DNA of 64,000 bases from Gari tellinella (GCA_922989275.2 OV277871.1:1612001-1676000); one strand, 5' to 3'; positions 33,525-44,978 are shown, counted from the stretch's first letter. The notes: generated from the letters alone by a model not told the origin. Numbers and translations are program-made.

Positions 33525-34870
33525 AGAACAGAGTAAAACTTCTACAATGATTTGACATATCTGTTTCAGTATGGCTTTGCAATACGGGTACTCAGTGTGA
33601 CACTCGGATTGTCAAAATAATGTCGTTTGCGTTTTGTACATCGTCTTCGTGCGTGACACACTGACGAAGTACAATACGTAGCCGTACACTAAATAAGTAT
33701 CCTGCTAAAACAACTACTCCCTACACCTCAAACTCTACTTAATCTACGGCCTGACACCACTGAACACAACAAGAGAACAAAGTGTAGTAGTAAAAAATGA
33801 CTTTTGATTCTATAATTCATTTTGCGTCGACAAAACTACAGCGGATGCATGGCCAGTACTCAGTAAGAGAAGCTGGTGTGTTTGGTAAAACAAGAGCTTG
33901 GAATGTGACTGTAAGTTATGCCGTTTCGGTTTTAAGTTTTCCTTTTAACCTCTCTCATTGTGATTTAACCATTTAGCCCGTTTTTTACAAATAGTCTAGT
34001 AAAACCTTTATTACAATTCTGTAATTATAGGTGACAATTAAGGTGAGTCGTATCTGCGAGGCAATATGACAGTAGTGACTACATCTCCGAGGTGCTCCAA
34101 GGCCCTTACTCATAAGCAGAGTATGTTAGCGTTGAGCGCTATGTCTGTCCTGTCAAGGTGCTGAACGATTTATGAGACTGAATGCAACTATAAATCTAAG
34201 TCCTAGTATTAATTTTAGTGCCATTTGAGGCAGAGTGCAATTACCATATGGCGCTGAGTGGAATTATTATAAAGCATAGTGCTACATGTTGCTACATCTG
34301 AGTGCTGTTGTGAAGTTGAGGGCTACTAATTCAACTGCTATCTAATCTTAAAGACTGAATGCTATATTTTGTGAAACGTCTTGTGTATTTCCGATACAAT
34401 TGAAGACCAGTATTTGTTATTTGTAGTTTGTTTAGTCGACAGTCAGACTTGTCATTTCTATTTATCCCTGGTGTCGGAATCATTTGAAGAAGTATTTATG
34501 CATAGGTAAAACCTGTATCACATGTAAATAGTATTTAATACTCCTGCAGAATAAAGTTCTAAAGGGGTTAATTAGAAATCAATGTGTGGATAAATCTCTC
34601 CGTCAATTAATGTTCTTATCTGAACGGTTAATGTACCAGAGGGGTAAATGTTATTCATATTTGTGAAAGGGTTCGTCTATTGATACATTGTTTTTCATAA
34701 AAGTATTTAAGTTGTGCCGTATTTTTACGTTCTTAAGCATAGCCAATTTCGCCCCAGAAATTATAATAATTTCCAAAGTCTGTGGACGGCATCTAACTTT
34801 TGACATATCTCGTTTTACACAACGAAACCAGTTTCTTTACATTACTGTCTGGTGAGGTGCAACCACTCAT
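33525..34870. other. Unassigned
   Basis: No gene. A stretch at 34100-34340 repeats GAGTGCTA/GAGTGCAA loosely. Confidence 0.5.
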
Positions 34871-34905
34871 TTATCACCATTGAAGAAAACCTATTGCCAC
34901 TCATT

Positions 34906-35155
34906 TACAGTGGAGAATCTGTTATTCTTTCCCGTTTAAACGAAACGAAACGCAAACGCAAAACACTAAAACGTAGAAAAGTGCAATATTTGGACAATTC
35001 TGATAATTCATGTTTATCTTGGTGGCAAACAGTATGGAGCCTGATCAGACGCCGGGTTACCCGGCGTCTGATCTGGCTCCAAACTGTTTGCAATAGAAAT
35101 AATAGTTTTAGCGTAAACGCGTTTATTGGGAAAGAATAACGTTTTCTCCACTGTA
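34906..35155 (-). mobile_element. Family A MITE, complete, between direct repeats
   Basis: TATCACCATTGAAGAAAACC plus six bases is present on both sides (34872-34897 and 35160-35185). Confidence 0.95.
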
Positions 35156-35305
35156 CATGTATCACCATTGAAGAAAACCTATTGCTCGTTGAGCCTCGTT
35201 CATTGCCTTGTTATATTGGTTTGTCTTGTTTATATTGCTCCCTTATACTTAACTCTTTCGACCCCGAAGTCGCTTATACCGCTATTGATATTTCTAAAGT
35301 CTTAC

Positions 35306-35555
35306 TACAGTGGAGAATCTGTTATTCTTTCCCAATAAACGCGTTTACGCTAAAACTATTATTTGCAGTGCAAACAGTTTGGAGCCAGATCAGACGCCGG
35401 GTAACCCGGCGTCTGATCAGACTCCAAACTGTTTGCCACCAAGATAAACAAGAATTATCAGAGTTGTCCAAACGTTGTTCTTTTCTACGTTTTAGTGCTT
35501 TGCGTTTGCGTACGTTTGCGTTTAAACGGGAAAGAATAACAGATTCTCCACTGTA
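35306..35555 (+). mobile_element. Family A MITE, complete
   Basis: TA-flanked, CAGATT-type ends. It lies next to a decayed family B start (35249-35290). Confidence 0.95.
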
Positions 35556-36099
35556 TATTGAATCTTACTTTGAAAAGATATTTGCTAACAACATTATTGA
35601 AGAAGACGACTATAAAGCAGTGAATGGGAAAAACTCGAGATTAATTTGGCACCGAAAAGGTGACATGTAAGCACGCTATTTTAGTGTAGTCAGCAGCATG
35701 TATCGACTGCAACAATTCTCACAGTTGATGATTTTGCATTTTCTTTCAGAAAATATTATCAGAGGGTCAAACAGTTTAGATCCATACGAGCCGCCTAATT
35801 ACTTGGCGTCTCATTTGAATCCAAACAGTTTGCAAACATGTTTAGTTAATAAATTCCAATGTTCCCCTGAAATTAAAGAGTAAGACGATTATTGTATCCG
35901 AATACCATTTTGAAAACCTTTTTTTACGATAAAAATGGTATGTTCTCTGAATTATGTCATTCAAACGTGTAGTAAAGTATGTCAAAGGTGACAGATAATG
36001 ATGATATCTGTTATAAAGCGCATGACCAAAAACTATATTTGATAGCAACGTAAAATAACTGAGACTAAACTGAACACAGAGTCAATTTTGACCATTTTT
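35556..36099. other. Unassigned
   Basis: A decayed hairpin (TTAGATCCATACGAGCCGCC, GGCGTCTCATTTGAATCC) at about 35776-35825; otherwise nothing. Confidence 0.5.
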
Positions 36100-36475
36100 A
36101 ACCCAATGGTAATAACACATTCAGACCTAGCGACGAGACAATTATAATCGTTGTTTAGTGACATGGCTGTAATAAATCACACATATTGTTCATTATTGTT
36201 TACTGTGTATGTTTTAAAAAAAGATTTCAATGTCGTTGTCCATTTTATGTTAACAAAATCTATATATCTATCTACAGAATAGTGTGTCTATGGGGAATGC
36301 AATTGTTCTATAGAAACACTTAATACCCTGATTAGAGGGCTCTTTAAGGAGCTTCATGGCCAGGGTCTGCAATAATTGTCAGTTTTGCAATACATGGTAA
36401 AGAACAATCATAAATGTTTAAAAAGGCCAAGGAATAATTTGAATTTGAAGTTTCAGGTTTGAATGAGTTAACATA
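36100..36475. repeat. Family H, old copy
   Basis: TTTTTAACCCAATGG, CAGACCTAGCGACGAG, a mutated hairpin (CCTGATTAGAGGGCTCTTTA), ending GTTTGAATGAGTTAAC. Confidence 0.55.
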
Positions 36476-36569
36476 TTTTGTTATTTCATATAATTTTACA
36501 ACTGTCAAATATGTGGTAAGTGATCGTTTTACGCCCCGACCCATAGCCTGAGTCTAATATGAAAACAGC

Positions 36570-36862
36570 TGGCTATTTAAAGCAGGTTGAAAGTAAAGCA
36601 GAATGTGCCTTAAAAGAATTCTGCTTTACGTTCGGTCTGCTTTAAGCTTCTATCTGCTAGACTATAAAACATAGTTCTTATCATACATATTCATTACTGT
36701 ATAAATTGGAACCATTTTCCTCAGAGGAGAAATAATTTAAAGGCATAAAAATGCGTATGTATAGGGCAATGGGTTAAAGAAGCATGGGATGACTAAATAC
36801 CGGTGCCTACTTTGAAAACTGGTCAACTGTCTTTAAAGCTAGAAACAGGCTATGGGGTAATT
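36570..36862. repeat. Family G repeat with hairpin
   Basis: Hairpin AAAGCAGGTTGAAAGTAAAG / CTTTACGTTCGGTCTGCTTT, CTCAGAGGAGAAATAATTT, and an end reading GGGGTAATTGGTTAAG. Confidence 0.65.
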
Positions 36863-37008
36863 GGTTAAGTAAACGACATTGTATAAGCACCAACACGCTT
36901 ATTTGGAAAGTATAACGTATTGTCCCACAAAGCTCACAGAAGGACGACATGAAGACAAAAAGCTCTTACAGCTATCTACTTTATTCTGCTTCCAGTGGCC
37001 TTCTGTCT

Positions 37009-37232
37009 TTAACTCTTTCGCTGTCAAATTAATCGTGAGATTGTTTACCCCTCTACCGTTTTATTCTCGCATGCTTCAATTTTGTTGTTTGCAAGATCGT
37101 TTCAAAGTAAGACTAATGTAGTATGACTTACAACATATCGATACGAGTGTCAAACAGTTTGGATTCTGATCAGGATCCAAATTGTTTGCAACCGCCCTAT
37201 ATGGCATCATTCAGAATGAAAGGTTTAACATG
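37009..37232 (+). mobile_element. Family B MITE without the inner hairpin
   Basis: TTTAACTCTTTCGC to AGAATGAAAGG. The outer stem GGATTCTGATCAGGATCC remains, but the inner GACGCCG stem and loop are deleted. Confidence 0.8.
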
Positions 37233-37257
37233 AAATACACTCCATTGTTTGATAAGT

Positions 37258-37471
37258 CTTAACCCTTTGCCTGCTGGTCGCGACTTTATTGATTTTTGCA
37301 AACAGTTTAGATCCAGATCAGACGCCGCGTATAGCGGCGTCTGATCTGGATCAAAACTGTTTGACACTTGTCTTTAGGTTTCTTTACTTAAAAAATGTAT
37401 ACATCTAAATTTAACAAATTTTGCAGACGACAATTACAAAGCAGACGACATCACCGCAGGATAAGGGTTAA
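37258..37471 (-). mobile_element. Family B MITE, variant
   Basis: CTTAACCCTTTGCC, hairpin GATCCAGATCAGACGCCG round ATAG, TTTGCAGACGACAATTAC, ending AAGGGTTAA. Confidence 0.8.
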
Positions 37472-37677
37472 CTCGTTCACTGTCTATGGAGACAAAAGGC
37501 GACATTGCGGCGTCTGATCAGGATTCAAGCTGTTTGACACTCGTGTCGATATTTCTTCCGTCCAAAAAGCCCTAAAAACGACTTGAAAAACTATTACAGA
37601 CGACAGTATCATTGCAGACGATAGTTTGACAGTAATAGGATGACAGCAGACGATAAACACTGGTAGTGAAAGAGTTA
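37472..37677 (-). mobile_element. Family B MITE, degenerate
   Basis: Follows the previous copy directly. GGCGTCTGATCAGGATTC and three GCAGACGA motifs; ends GTGAAAGAGTTAA. Confidence 0.65.
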
Positions 37678-37730
37678 ATAACCTGACTATACTAGACGGA
37701 TATCACAAAGGCCAAGAAAACCCCGAATAC

Positions 37731-37980
37731 TACAGTGGAGAATCTGTTATTCTTTCCCAATAAACGCGTTTACGCTAAAAATATTATTTGCAGTGCAAAC
37801 AGTTTGGAGCCGGATCAGACGCCGGGTAACCCGGCGTCTGATCAGGCTCCAAACTGTTTGCCACCAAGATAAACATGAGATATCAGAATTGTCCAAAAGT
37901 TGTTCTTTTCTTCGTTTTAACGCTTTGCGTTTGCGTACGTTTGCGTTTAAACGGGAAAGAATAACAGATTATCCACTGTA
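37731..37980 (+). mobile_element. Family A MITE, complete
   Basis: TA-flanked. The hairpin has GAGCCGGATCAG opposite CTGATCAGGCTC. Confidence 0.95.
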
Positions 37981-38607
37981 CATCAATATCCTACTCTTCT
38001 ATCAGCCTCAGATCTGCTATAGGAAGTAGAGACAAGACAGTACTGCTAACAAACAAAGAGCAAACGAATGTTTCAATGATGATAAATGAGTGGTTACACC
38101 TTATCTGACAGTAAGCGAGAGCAACTTATTTTCTACGTGTAAAACGAAATATATCAAATAAACTATTCGGTTTCTTTGGGAACACTTCTATTTCTTTGGA
38201 GAGTTATGTGTACTCAAGAGGTTTGGCTATTTGATTTAATCATATTTTATTGCATATATCAGATATCATATACATTTATCGACTAACATGTACACAGTTT
38301 TTACAGCATATATGTATACAAATTATCAAAAGATTACAATATATTGCAAACGGGTTGGGCCACAAGTTATACCAACATTAGAGAAGGCCCTTCCCTTGAT
38401 GTCAATCGTAAGTACGTTATGATGTAATGTAATGCAGAAGAAAATATTTCTATCTTAGTTTACAAAAAAAAAAAAGGAAAAAAAGAAACTTATTCAAGTA
38501 TAAAGAAGAAAAGAAAATCCGTTTGTCCTTCCCTACATGTGACCACCCAGCCCAGATCCAACCAATTGTTATATACATAGTTTATGGATATAGGAAAAGG
38601 TAAAGTA

Positions 38608-41600
38608 TTAGGTTCCAAAACGTTTAGTTCGTTTAATAAATTTCTGAAACTCAATAAAGAGCAGCGAATTATCTTCGTGTGTAAAGTCAATGTTGCCAAA
38701 TAGCACAGTATTAGTATTCAGTATACGGAGGTGTTGTGTTTTTTGTAGAAAGAGAAGACGTTCATCAGCATACATTTGACATTCAAAAATAAAATGTTCA
38801 GCATCTTCTATATCAGAGCCGCATCTACAAGTAGGGCTTTCACGTAAATGATTATTGTATAGATCGAAATTAAGATCACTACAGTTGTTACGTATTCTAC
38901 AGTGGTATACTGATAAACGTCTGTCTCCCTCTACAAAAAACGATGGTACTTTAGGGGCCTTATAAAGTTCTTTAAGTCGAGACTTGAAAATTGCTAAAGA
39001 TACAGATTCACGTATGTTTAATGGGGTTTTATTCCACAGGTCTATAGATGAAGGAATTGTTGAGTTTGAGAATATTTCTGTTCTTCTGGGTATGGTTAAT
39101 AAATCATGCGAGTTCCTTAATCTATACTGAGTAGTTTCACCAACAGAAGGCGGAAAAATGTCATTTACGTAAGCTGGTAACATATTATTTACTCCTTTAA
39201 ATATCAATACTAATTTTTGCATATGTCTTCTATTTTCTAATGAGACCCACCCAATTTCTCTAATTAGTTTGTTGATTGACACTGAACGTGTTAAGCCAGT
39301 AACAACCCTAGCTGCTTCGTATTGTAGTTTTTCTAAACTGTCTTTTTCATAAATTGTGCACCCATCCCATACTATGGATGCATATTCTAACAATGGTCTT
39401 AAATATGACAAATAAATCTGATGAAGTGTTTTTCTACTGATCTTAAACTTTAATGCCCTCATTGACCCAAGTATTTTGCTCGCTTTTAAAGTGATTTGGT
39501 TAATGTGTTCGTGCCATGTACCGTTTGAGCTAAGGGTTAGACCTAAATGTTTATGATTTTCAGTAAAATATAATAATGAATCTTGAAAAAAAATGTTTGG
39601 TCTACCAGAGTGTAAAAATGAAAAGAACATGACCTCTGTTTTATTTGGGTTTAACTGGACTAACCATTGTTTTGACCATTCGGATACTTTCTGTAGATCT
39701 GCATTTATAGTGGCTTCAATTACAGCTATATTATCAGATGAGTGTGCTAAGGAACTATCGTCAGCAAATAAACGTGTAGTACTTAATAAATTGTCTGCAA
39801 TATCATTAACAAAAATTAAAAACAGAAGAGGGCCAAGAACAGATCCTTGCGGAACTCCGGCATTAAGTGTTTTATATTCAGAGAAAGATGACCCAATAAA
39901 GACTCGTTGTTGTCTGTTTGAGAGATAATCTGATAACCAGTTGTAGAGATGGTCACATATTCCATATTGTTTGAGTTTAAAAAGAAGACCCTTATGCCAT
40001 ACTCTATCAAAGGCTTTACTAACGTCACAAAATACCATACATGTTGATTCTTTATCGTCGAAAGCCTTACATATTTGATTATATATATCAACTAATTGAT
40101 ATACAGTCGAATGGCCTGGTAGAAAGCCAGATTGATATTTATAAATAATATTGTTTAAATTTAAATGATTGTATAAATACTTGAACACAACACGTTCCAT
40201 AACTTTTCCAATACAACTAATTAAGGAAATAGGTCGATAATTACATGGAGAATCCTTCTCACCTTTCTTATATAGGGCCATTACATTAGCATGTTTCCAG
40301 CACTTAGGAAAATAACACTCTCTAATGGATCTATTAAATAATATTGCCAAAGGTTTAGAAATACTATTTACTGTTTCTTTTAACATTCTGTGACTTATAC
40401 CATCGGGTCCAGTAGCTTTATGTATATTTAAATGTATTAGTACGTCCTGAATGTCTTGTTCTGTAATGTCGATGATGTCCAGTCTAGAATTAGTCTTGTA
40501 GTTAAAGTCGGGTAAAGCAGAGTTAGAGTCATCAATTGTAGATATTGACGCAAAATAGTTATTTAGAGTATCGGCTTTCTCAAAATCTGTGTACGAAAAG
40601 TCTTGTTTATTGTTATCAAAAAGAGGAGGAATCGTAGTATTGCAACTCGAATTTTCTTTGACGAGCATTTTCACAATTTTCCAATACTGTCTAGGATTAT
40701 TAACGTTAATCTCTGAAATAGAATGTTCCAAATTATTAAAAAATAATTCCTTTGCATGTTTTTTCATATTATTTACTTTGTTCCTAAACTGTTTGTATTT
40801 TGTCCAGTCGTTTTGGCTTTTACTTCTCAAAGCAATTTGTTTTTGTCTGTCTCTTTGTCGTGAAGTTCTACGTATGTCAGTATTGTACCAAGGTTTGTCG
40901 TTAGGTCTAATTGTCGCAAGTGTTGAAGGTATACAGTCTTCTACAATACTTAAAAAACGTGTTGTAAATAAGTCTGCTGAGACATCAATAGAGCTGTTAT
41001 TAAGAAATGACCAGTCAGTATTATTTATCGTATCGTTCAGAACGTCAAAATTTGCTCTTTTATAATTCCAAACTTTTCTTTTATAGTCATTTATTATAGG
41101 CATATTATTTTTAATAAAAGCAAAAGTAGCAAAGTGATCACTAATATTGTTTGGTGTCTTTAGTGTTCCACTCGTAAAGGATGTAATTGAGTTTGAAATA
41201 GCAATTGGGTCAAGTAGGGTGCTTGTTAATGGTGTTACTCGTGTAGGTTCTTTGATTATGTTATTCATGTTGTTTATAGTTAAGATATTACGAAATTTGT
41301 TATTGTTTGAATTTAATTGGTTTTCGTTTATATCACCAACTAGAATAATATTATTACACATTTCCTGGGCTTTGTCAATATAAATATTTAGTTTTTCCCA
41401 GAAGTCAATTAAGTAGTGAGGAGGACGATATACTATACATATGAGGAACTTGGTATTACAATCGTGAACTTCAAAAGATAAAGACTCATCAAGAAATGCA
41501 TCCAGCTCATAACACCTTCTTGGCCGTAGAATTGAGTTTATATATGCTAATAATCCCCCAGAGTGGTTGGTATTGTCTTTACGATATATAATGTCATGGT

Positions 41601-42120
41601 CGTCTATTAAAATTGAGCTATCTGTAATATCTGCCGTTAGGTGAGTTTCTGTAAAACATAAGATGTCAAAGTCTACAAAAGTATCCTTAATGTAATCAAG
41701 TTTGTTACGTATGCTACGAATATTTTGGTGTAAAACTGAAAAAGCGTTGTCAACTGGTAAAGCAGGTCCAGGATTTGTTTCAATGTCTCCAGACAGCAGG
41801 ATACAATTTGATGCGTACAAGGAATGCAAGGCATTTGAATTATAAGAAATGGTGTCACGCCTTAGGGCGGTTTTTAAATTCAGAATGGAATAACAAAATA
41901 TGATAGCAGAAGTTGTAAATACATCAGAACTATTGAAGAAAGGGGTTAAATATATCAGAACACATCTGGTGTATTCTAAAATATATCTCACGACAGTGTG
42001 AACTATAGATGTCAAAAATGCTAAAGGTAATATTTGAACAGAGTACTTAATATGTATCCGATATCCACGACAGTTAAACAGTCCTATCGCCGCCCTCCAT
42101 AAATATACGTCATTACCCAT
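38608..42120 (-). CDS. LINE polyprotein: leader, 2A motif, AP endonuclease, reverse transcriptase
   Basis: This is an uninterrupted frame of 1170 codons from the first in-frame ATG; the frame stays open upstream to about 42235 but has no other ATG. Residues 1-109 are a hydrophobic leader. SGDIETNPGP (110-119) is a 2A-type recoding motif. An exonuclease-endonuclease-phosphatase domain follows (about 126-335): HQNIRSI, TETHL with catalytic Glu158, GDIN with Asp263, and a terminal SDH (327-329). The reverse transcriptase (about 560-860) shows ATGPDG, YRPISL, a DVSKAFD motif with Asp699, AGVPQGSVLGP, and the catalytic FADD (Asp787/Asp788). The C-terminus has a Cys/His cluster (C1074, C1080, C1098, C1100, H1109, C1114), common in CR1/jockey-like elements. 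The product would nick DNA and prime reverse transcription of its own RNA. No stop or frameshift is visible, so it is young or possibly active. No separate ORF1 is seen upstream. The exact clade is uncertain. Confidence 0.95.
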   Translation of the reverse strand: MGNDVYLWRAAIGLFNCRGYRIHIKYSVQILPLAFLTSIVHTVVRYILEYTRCVLIYLTPFFNSSDVFTTSAIIFCYSILNLKTALRRDTISYNSNALHSLYASNCILLSGDIETNPGPALPVDNAFSVLHQNIRSIRNKLDYIKDTFVDFDILCFTETHLTADITDSSILIDDHDIIYRKDNTNHSGGLLAYINSILRPRRCYELDAFLDESLSFEVHDCNTKFLICIVYRPPHYLIDFWEKLNIYIDKAQEMCNNIILVGDINENQLNSNNNKFRNILTINNMNNIIKEPTRVTPLTSTLLDPIAISNSITSFTSGTLKTPNNISDHFATFAFIKNNMPIINDYKRKVWNYKRANFDVLNDTINNTDWSFLNNSSIDVSADLFTTRFLSIVEDCIPSTLATIRPNDKPWYNTDIRRTSRQRDRQKQIALRSKSQNDWTKYKQFRNKVNNMKKHAKELFFNNLEHSISEINVNNPRQYWKIVKMLVKENSSCNTTIPPLFDNNKQDFSYTDFEKADTLNNYFASISTIDDSNSALPDFNYKTNSRLDIIDITEQDIQDVLIHLNIHKATGPDGISHRMLKETVNSISKPLAILFNRSIRECYFPKCWKHANVMALYKKGEKDSPCNYRPISLISCIGKVMERVVFKYLYNHLNLNNIIYKYQSGFLPGHSTVYQLVDIYNQICKAFDDKESTCMVFCDVSKAFDRVWHKGLLFKLKQYGICDHLYNWLSDYLSNRQQRVFIGSSFSEYKTLNAGVPQGSVLGPLLFLIFVNDIADNLLSTTRLFADDSSLAHSSDNIAVIEATINADLQKVSEWSKQWLVQLNPNKTEVMFFSFLHSGRPNIFFQDSLLYFTENHKHLGLTLSSNGTWHEHINQITLKASKILGSMRALKFKISRKTLHQIYLSYLRPLLEYASIVWDGCTIYEKDSLEKLQYEAARVVTGLTRSVSINKLIREIGWVSLENRRHMQKLVLIFKGVNNMLPAYVNDIFPPSVGETTQYRLRNSHDLLTIPRRTEIFSNSTIPSSIDLWNKTPLNIRESVSLAIFKSRLKELYKAPKVPSFFVEGDRRLSVYHCRIRNNCSDLNFDLYNNHLRESPTCRCGSDIEDAEHFIFECQMYADERLLFLQKTQHLRILNTNTVLFGNIDFTHEDNSLLFIEFQKFIKRTKRFGT
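41764..41793 (-). other. 2A-like ribosome-skipping motif in the LINE ORF
   Basis: The codons read S-G-D-I-E-T-N-P-G-P, preceded by the hydrophobic residues CILL. This fits the D-x-E-x-N-P-G-P consensus at which ribosomes release the upstream chain before the last proline. 2A-like motifs ahead of the endonuclease are established for some APE-type non-LTR retrotransposons. Skipping here would separate a leader of 118 residues from an enzyme beginning with proline. Activity is inferred from the motif only. Confidence 0.85.
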
Positions 42121-42359
42121 TAGGGTACAAAAAAGGAATGTATGCCATAACGGCAGGGTTGGACAACAATAGTAACTGTAAAACTGAAACGGTGTCGTCA
42201 ATGCTAAAACAACTGAGTAAATGGACGGGACTGGTCACATAACAGGGGAGAACAATTGGGAAAACTACAACAAATACATATGAGAACATGATACAAAAAA
42301 GCAAAAAAAATACAAAAAACACAAATTGCTGCATATGAAAGACCCAAATAATCCATTTT

Positions 42360-42640
42360 CTATAACTTGTTTGGAAAATAGCTACAAAACTTATTAATCC
42401 ACTTCACCATACAAACGCTTTTTTACGTCTTCATTTTAATCCTCCATTGGAGAAAATAATTCAATTTTTTACAGAATAAATATTCACCCTTAAAAATATG
42501 TTCTGTATTTTCAGGTGGTAGTTTTTAGCAGGATGAAAGTAAAGCATAATGCACCTTAAGGTGCATTCTACTTCACTTCCAATCCGGTCCAAGTAATCAC
42601 CTGTCTTTAGTATTAAAAGAAGGCTTTGGGGTAATGGGTC
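42360..42640. repeat. Family G repeat with hairpin
   Basis: CCTCCATTGGAGAAAATAATTC, a hairpin round GCACCTTAAGGTGC, and an end reading GGGGTAATGGGTC. Confidence 0.65.
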
Positions 42641-42689
42641 AAGATTTTAATCAATACAAAAGTTGTGTTAGAGAAACCATGGGATTTGA

Positions 42690-42806
42690 ATGTCGCAAAG
42701 ATGAATAAGTGTGTCAAACAGTTTGGGTCCACATCAGACAGCGCGTTGAGCGGCGTTTGATCCTGATCAAAACTGCCAGTGTCGTTTTTGGCATGATAAG
42801 GGTTAA
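42690..42806 (+). mobile_element. Family B MITE, right part
   Basis: GTGTCAAACAGTTTGG, a mutated hairpin (CAGACAGCGCGTTGAGCGGC) and GATAAGGGTTAA. Confidence 0.65.
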
Positions 42807-43764
42807 TCCAAACAATTGGCAAGTAAGTAGTTAAGGTTTCACCTATATTAGTAAAGACTAGATGGGTAATAATGAATAAAAAGTATCAACTTATTTGACT
42901 ATCGAAATCTTGATTTTACCTCAAGGTAATGAGTGTCTTTACCGTTAAATATATACTGAATATCGCAATGTAAATTTAAAGTAAGGTAACACATACTTTA
43001 TAAGTAAGCGGATTGTAGTGAAGGTCTACGGTCTGACAGAGATAAGGGTTATTTGCTCTTGCTTGAAAATAACAAACAAAAAAACATGTACAGTGAATGA
43101 ATAACAGTAACCAGACATATCTTATATAATAAAACTCAGCTATCAAACATCGACAGATAGCGTCGAAATCATACGACAGCATACATGGAGTATACAGTTA
43201 TGTACAGTTTGGAGCGCATTAAAGCGTCCAAATAAATAAATACTCTAGTAGTGTTGGCAGTTAGAAATTAATCAAGAATACAGGGTTAAACTATTCATTT
43301 ACAACTAAGTTTATTGGTCACCTGCTGCAAAATGGTATTACCCAGAATAAGTTTATTTTTGACGAATCGATATATCGACTAATGTGGCAAGGCTTTAAAT
43401 AATTTCAATAGCAGACGTAACATGCTTTCTCGCTTTTTACTCAATTGCCACAATTCGCACGTGCGCAAAAATTTCTCCACTTACATACAGGGTACCACCA
43501 TTTAGGATAGGTTCTCGCTACAGTGATTGCTTATGCTAGTTTGGCTATGCAATATGCCAATGTCGAAATCAACTCATGTCCTATGAATTAAATACATTTT
43601 GTATGTTAATACTATAAAATATACCGAAATTAACTCTACATGCCCAATAAAAAGCATGCGTACCAGCTACTCAAATGATTTGTTAGTTAATAAAAAAATT
43701 TTTTTATTATATGTCTATAAAAACTTAAACGTGTGTCTTCTTTTCACTTGTACAATGTAGCTTA
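42807..43764. other. Unassigned
   Basis: AT-rich, no gene recognised. Confidence 0.5.
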
Positions 43765-44004
43765 TACAGTAGAAGACGTTATTTGTTCTCGTTTAAACGC
43801 AAACGCATTGCAAAAAATAATGAAGAAAATGACAACTTGTTGACAATTCTGAATGAAGATTTTAACCTTGATGGCAAACAGTTTTGAGCTTGATCAGACG
43901 CCAGGTTACCTATCGTCTGATCTCGATCCAAACTGTTTGCAATGGAAATAAACGTTTTAGCGCGAGTGCGTTTATTGGGAAAGAATAACGTCTTCTCCAC
44001 TGTA
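43765..44004 (-). mobile_element. Family A MITE, diverged
   Basis: Ends ACAGTAGAAGACG and CTTCTCCACTGTA. The hairpin reads GACGCCAGGTTACCTATCGTC. Confidence 0.85.
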
Positions 44005-44017
44005 TGCTACATACATG

Positions 44018-44267
44018 TACAGTGGAGAATCTGTTATTCTTTCCCGTTTAAACGCAAACGTACGCAAACGCAAGGCACTAAAACGTAGAAAAGTACAACT
44101 TTTGGACAATTCTGATATTTCTTGTTTATCTTGGTGGCAAACAGTTTGGAGCCTGATCAGACGCCGGGTTACCCGGCGTCTGATCTGGCTCCAAACTGTT
44201 TGCACTGCAAATAATAGTTTTAGCGTAAACGCGTTTATTGGGAAAGAATAACAGATTCTCCACTGTA
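44018..44267 (-). mobile_element. Family A MITE, complete
   Basis: Begins 14 bp after the previous copy, separated by GCTACATACATG. Confidence 0.95.
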
Positions 44268-44559
44268 ATTGGTATGAATATACGTATTTTGTGTATATAT
44301 TTATTCAATGAATATTATGTTGAAATATGTAGCTACTTTGTAAATTACTGTTTTGTAATAGTTTACTAAATTCCCTCTATTCTAAGTCATATTTGGAAAT
44401 TTATGTATAGCTGCTCTCCCAAATTATATATAGTACATAACGGAGTTATAACAGGATTTGCTAAGGATATTATATATCATGTTTAGTTTCGCTAAAAAAC
44501 TCCCCTTTGCGTCACGTGTAACTCAACGCACAAAGTATATGCATCGTCGAAGAAGTTTT

Positions 44560-44700
44560 GAATTGTCCCAATAAAGGCAATTATTCTAAAACAATTATAT
44601 TTATTGCAAACCATTTGGAGTCAAATCAGACATCGGGTAACTCGGTATCTGATTAGGTTCCACAAAGGTTTGCCATTAAGGTTGAAAACATCTTGAATAT
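44560..44700 (+). mobile_element. Family A MITE, degenerate centre
   Basis: CCAATAAAGGCAATTATTC, then TTTGGAGTCAAATCAGACATC and GGTATCTGATTAGG. The ends are not recognisable. Confidence 0.55.
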
Positions 44701-44784
44701 AATTATTTCAAAACCATTCATTTTTCTACGTTTTTGGAATTTAGTTTACTTTAATTCCTTCGGCGAAAAATTAATCTCGAGGTT

Positions 44785-44978
44785 TTTCCCTCTTTATCCC
44801 TTTATTTTCGTCTGTTTCAGTATTGTTGTCTGTTAAGATCGTTTCAAAGTTCGATTTCAGGTTGTGTGACTTAAGAAGTTTCGATAACAGTTTCAGCAAG
44901 TTTTGATCCTGGCTGAATAGGGTCAACACTGTTTGCAATGTCGACTTTATGCGACTTCGGCCCCGAAAGGGTTAAACA
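44785..44978 (+). mobile_element. Family B MITE, hairpin damaged
   Basis: TTTATTTTCGTCTG, TGTTGTCTGTTAAGATCG, then GATCCTGGCTGAATAGGG; ends CCGAAAGGGTTAA. Confidence 0.65.

Larger units (their letters stand above)
38230..42345 (-). mobile_element. Non-LTR retrotransposon (LINE), apparently near full length
   Basis: The coding frame is followed by about 380 bp of 3' untranslated sequence. Its end carries an AATAAA signal (complement of 38246-38251) and a short repeat-like tail based on ATTAAATC. The start is placed near 42345, where family G-like sequence resumes. Both limits are approximate and no target-site duplication could be recognised. Confidence 0.75.

Noticed and set aside
35182..35670. 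Frame of 162 codons, one of the longest outside LINEs
   Set aside because: Most of it is the family A palindrome; flanks show no recognisable protein.
40589..41065. Frame of 158 codons on the plus strand
   Set aside because: Antisense of the LINE endonuclease region; no independent support.
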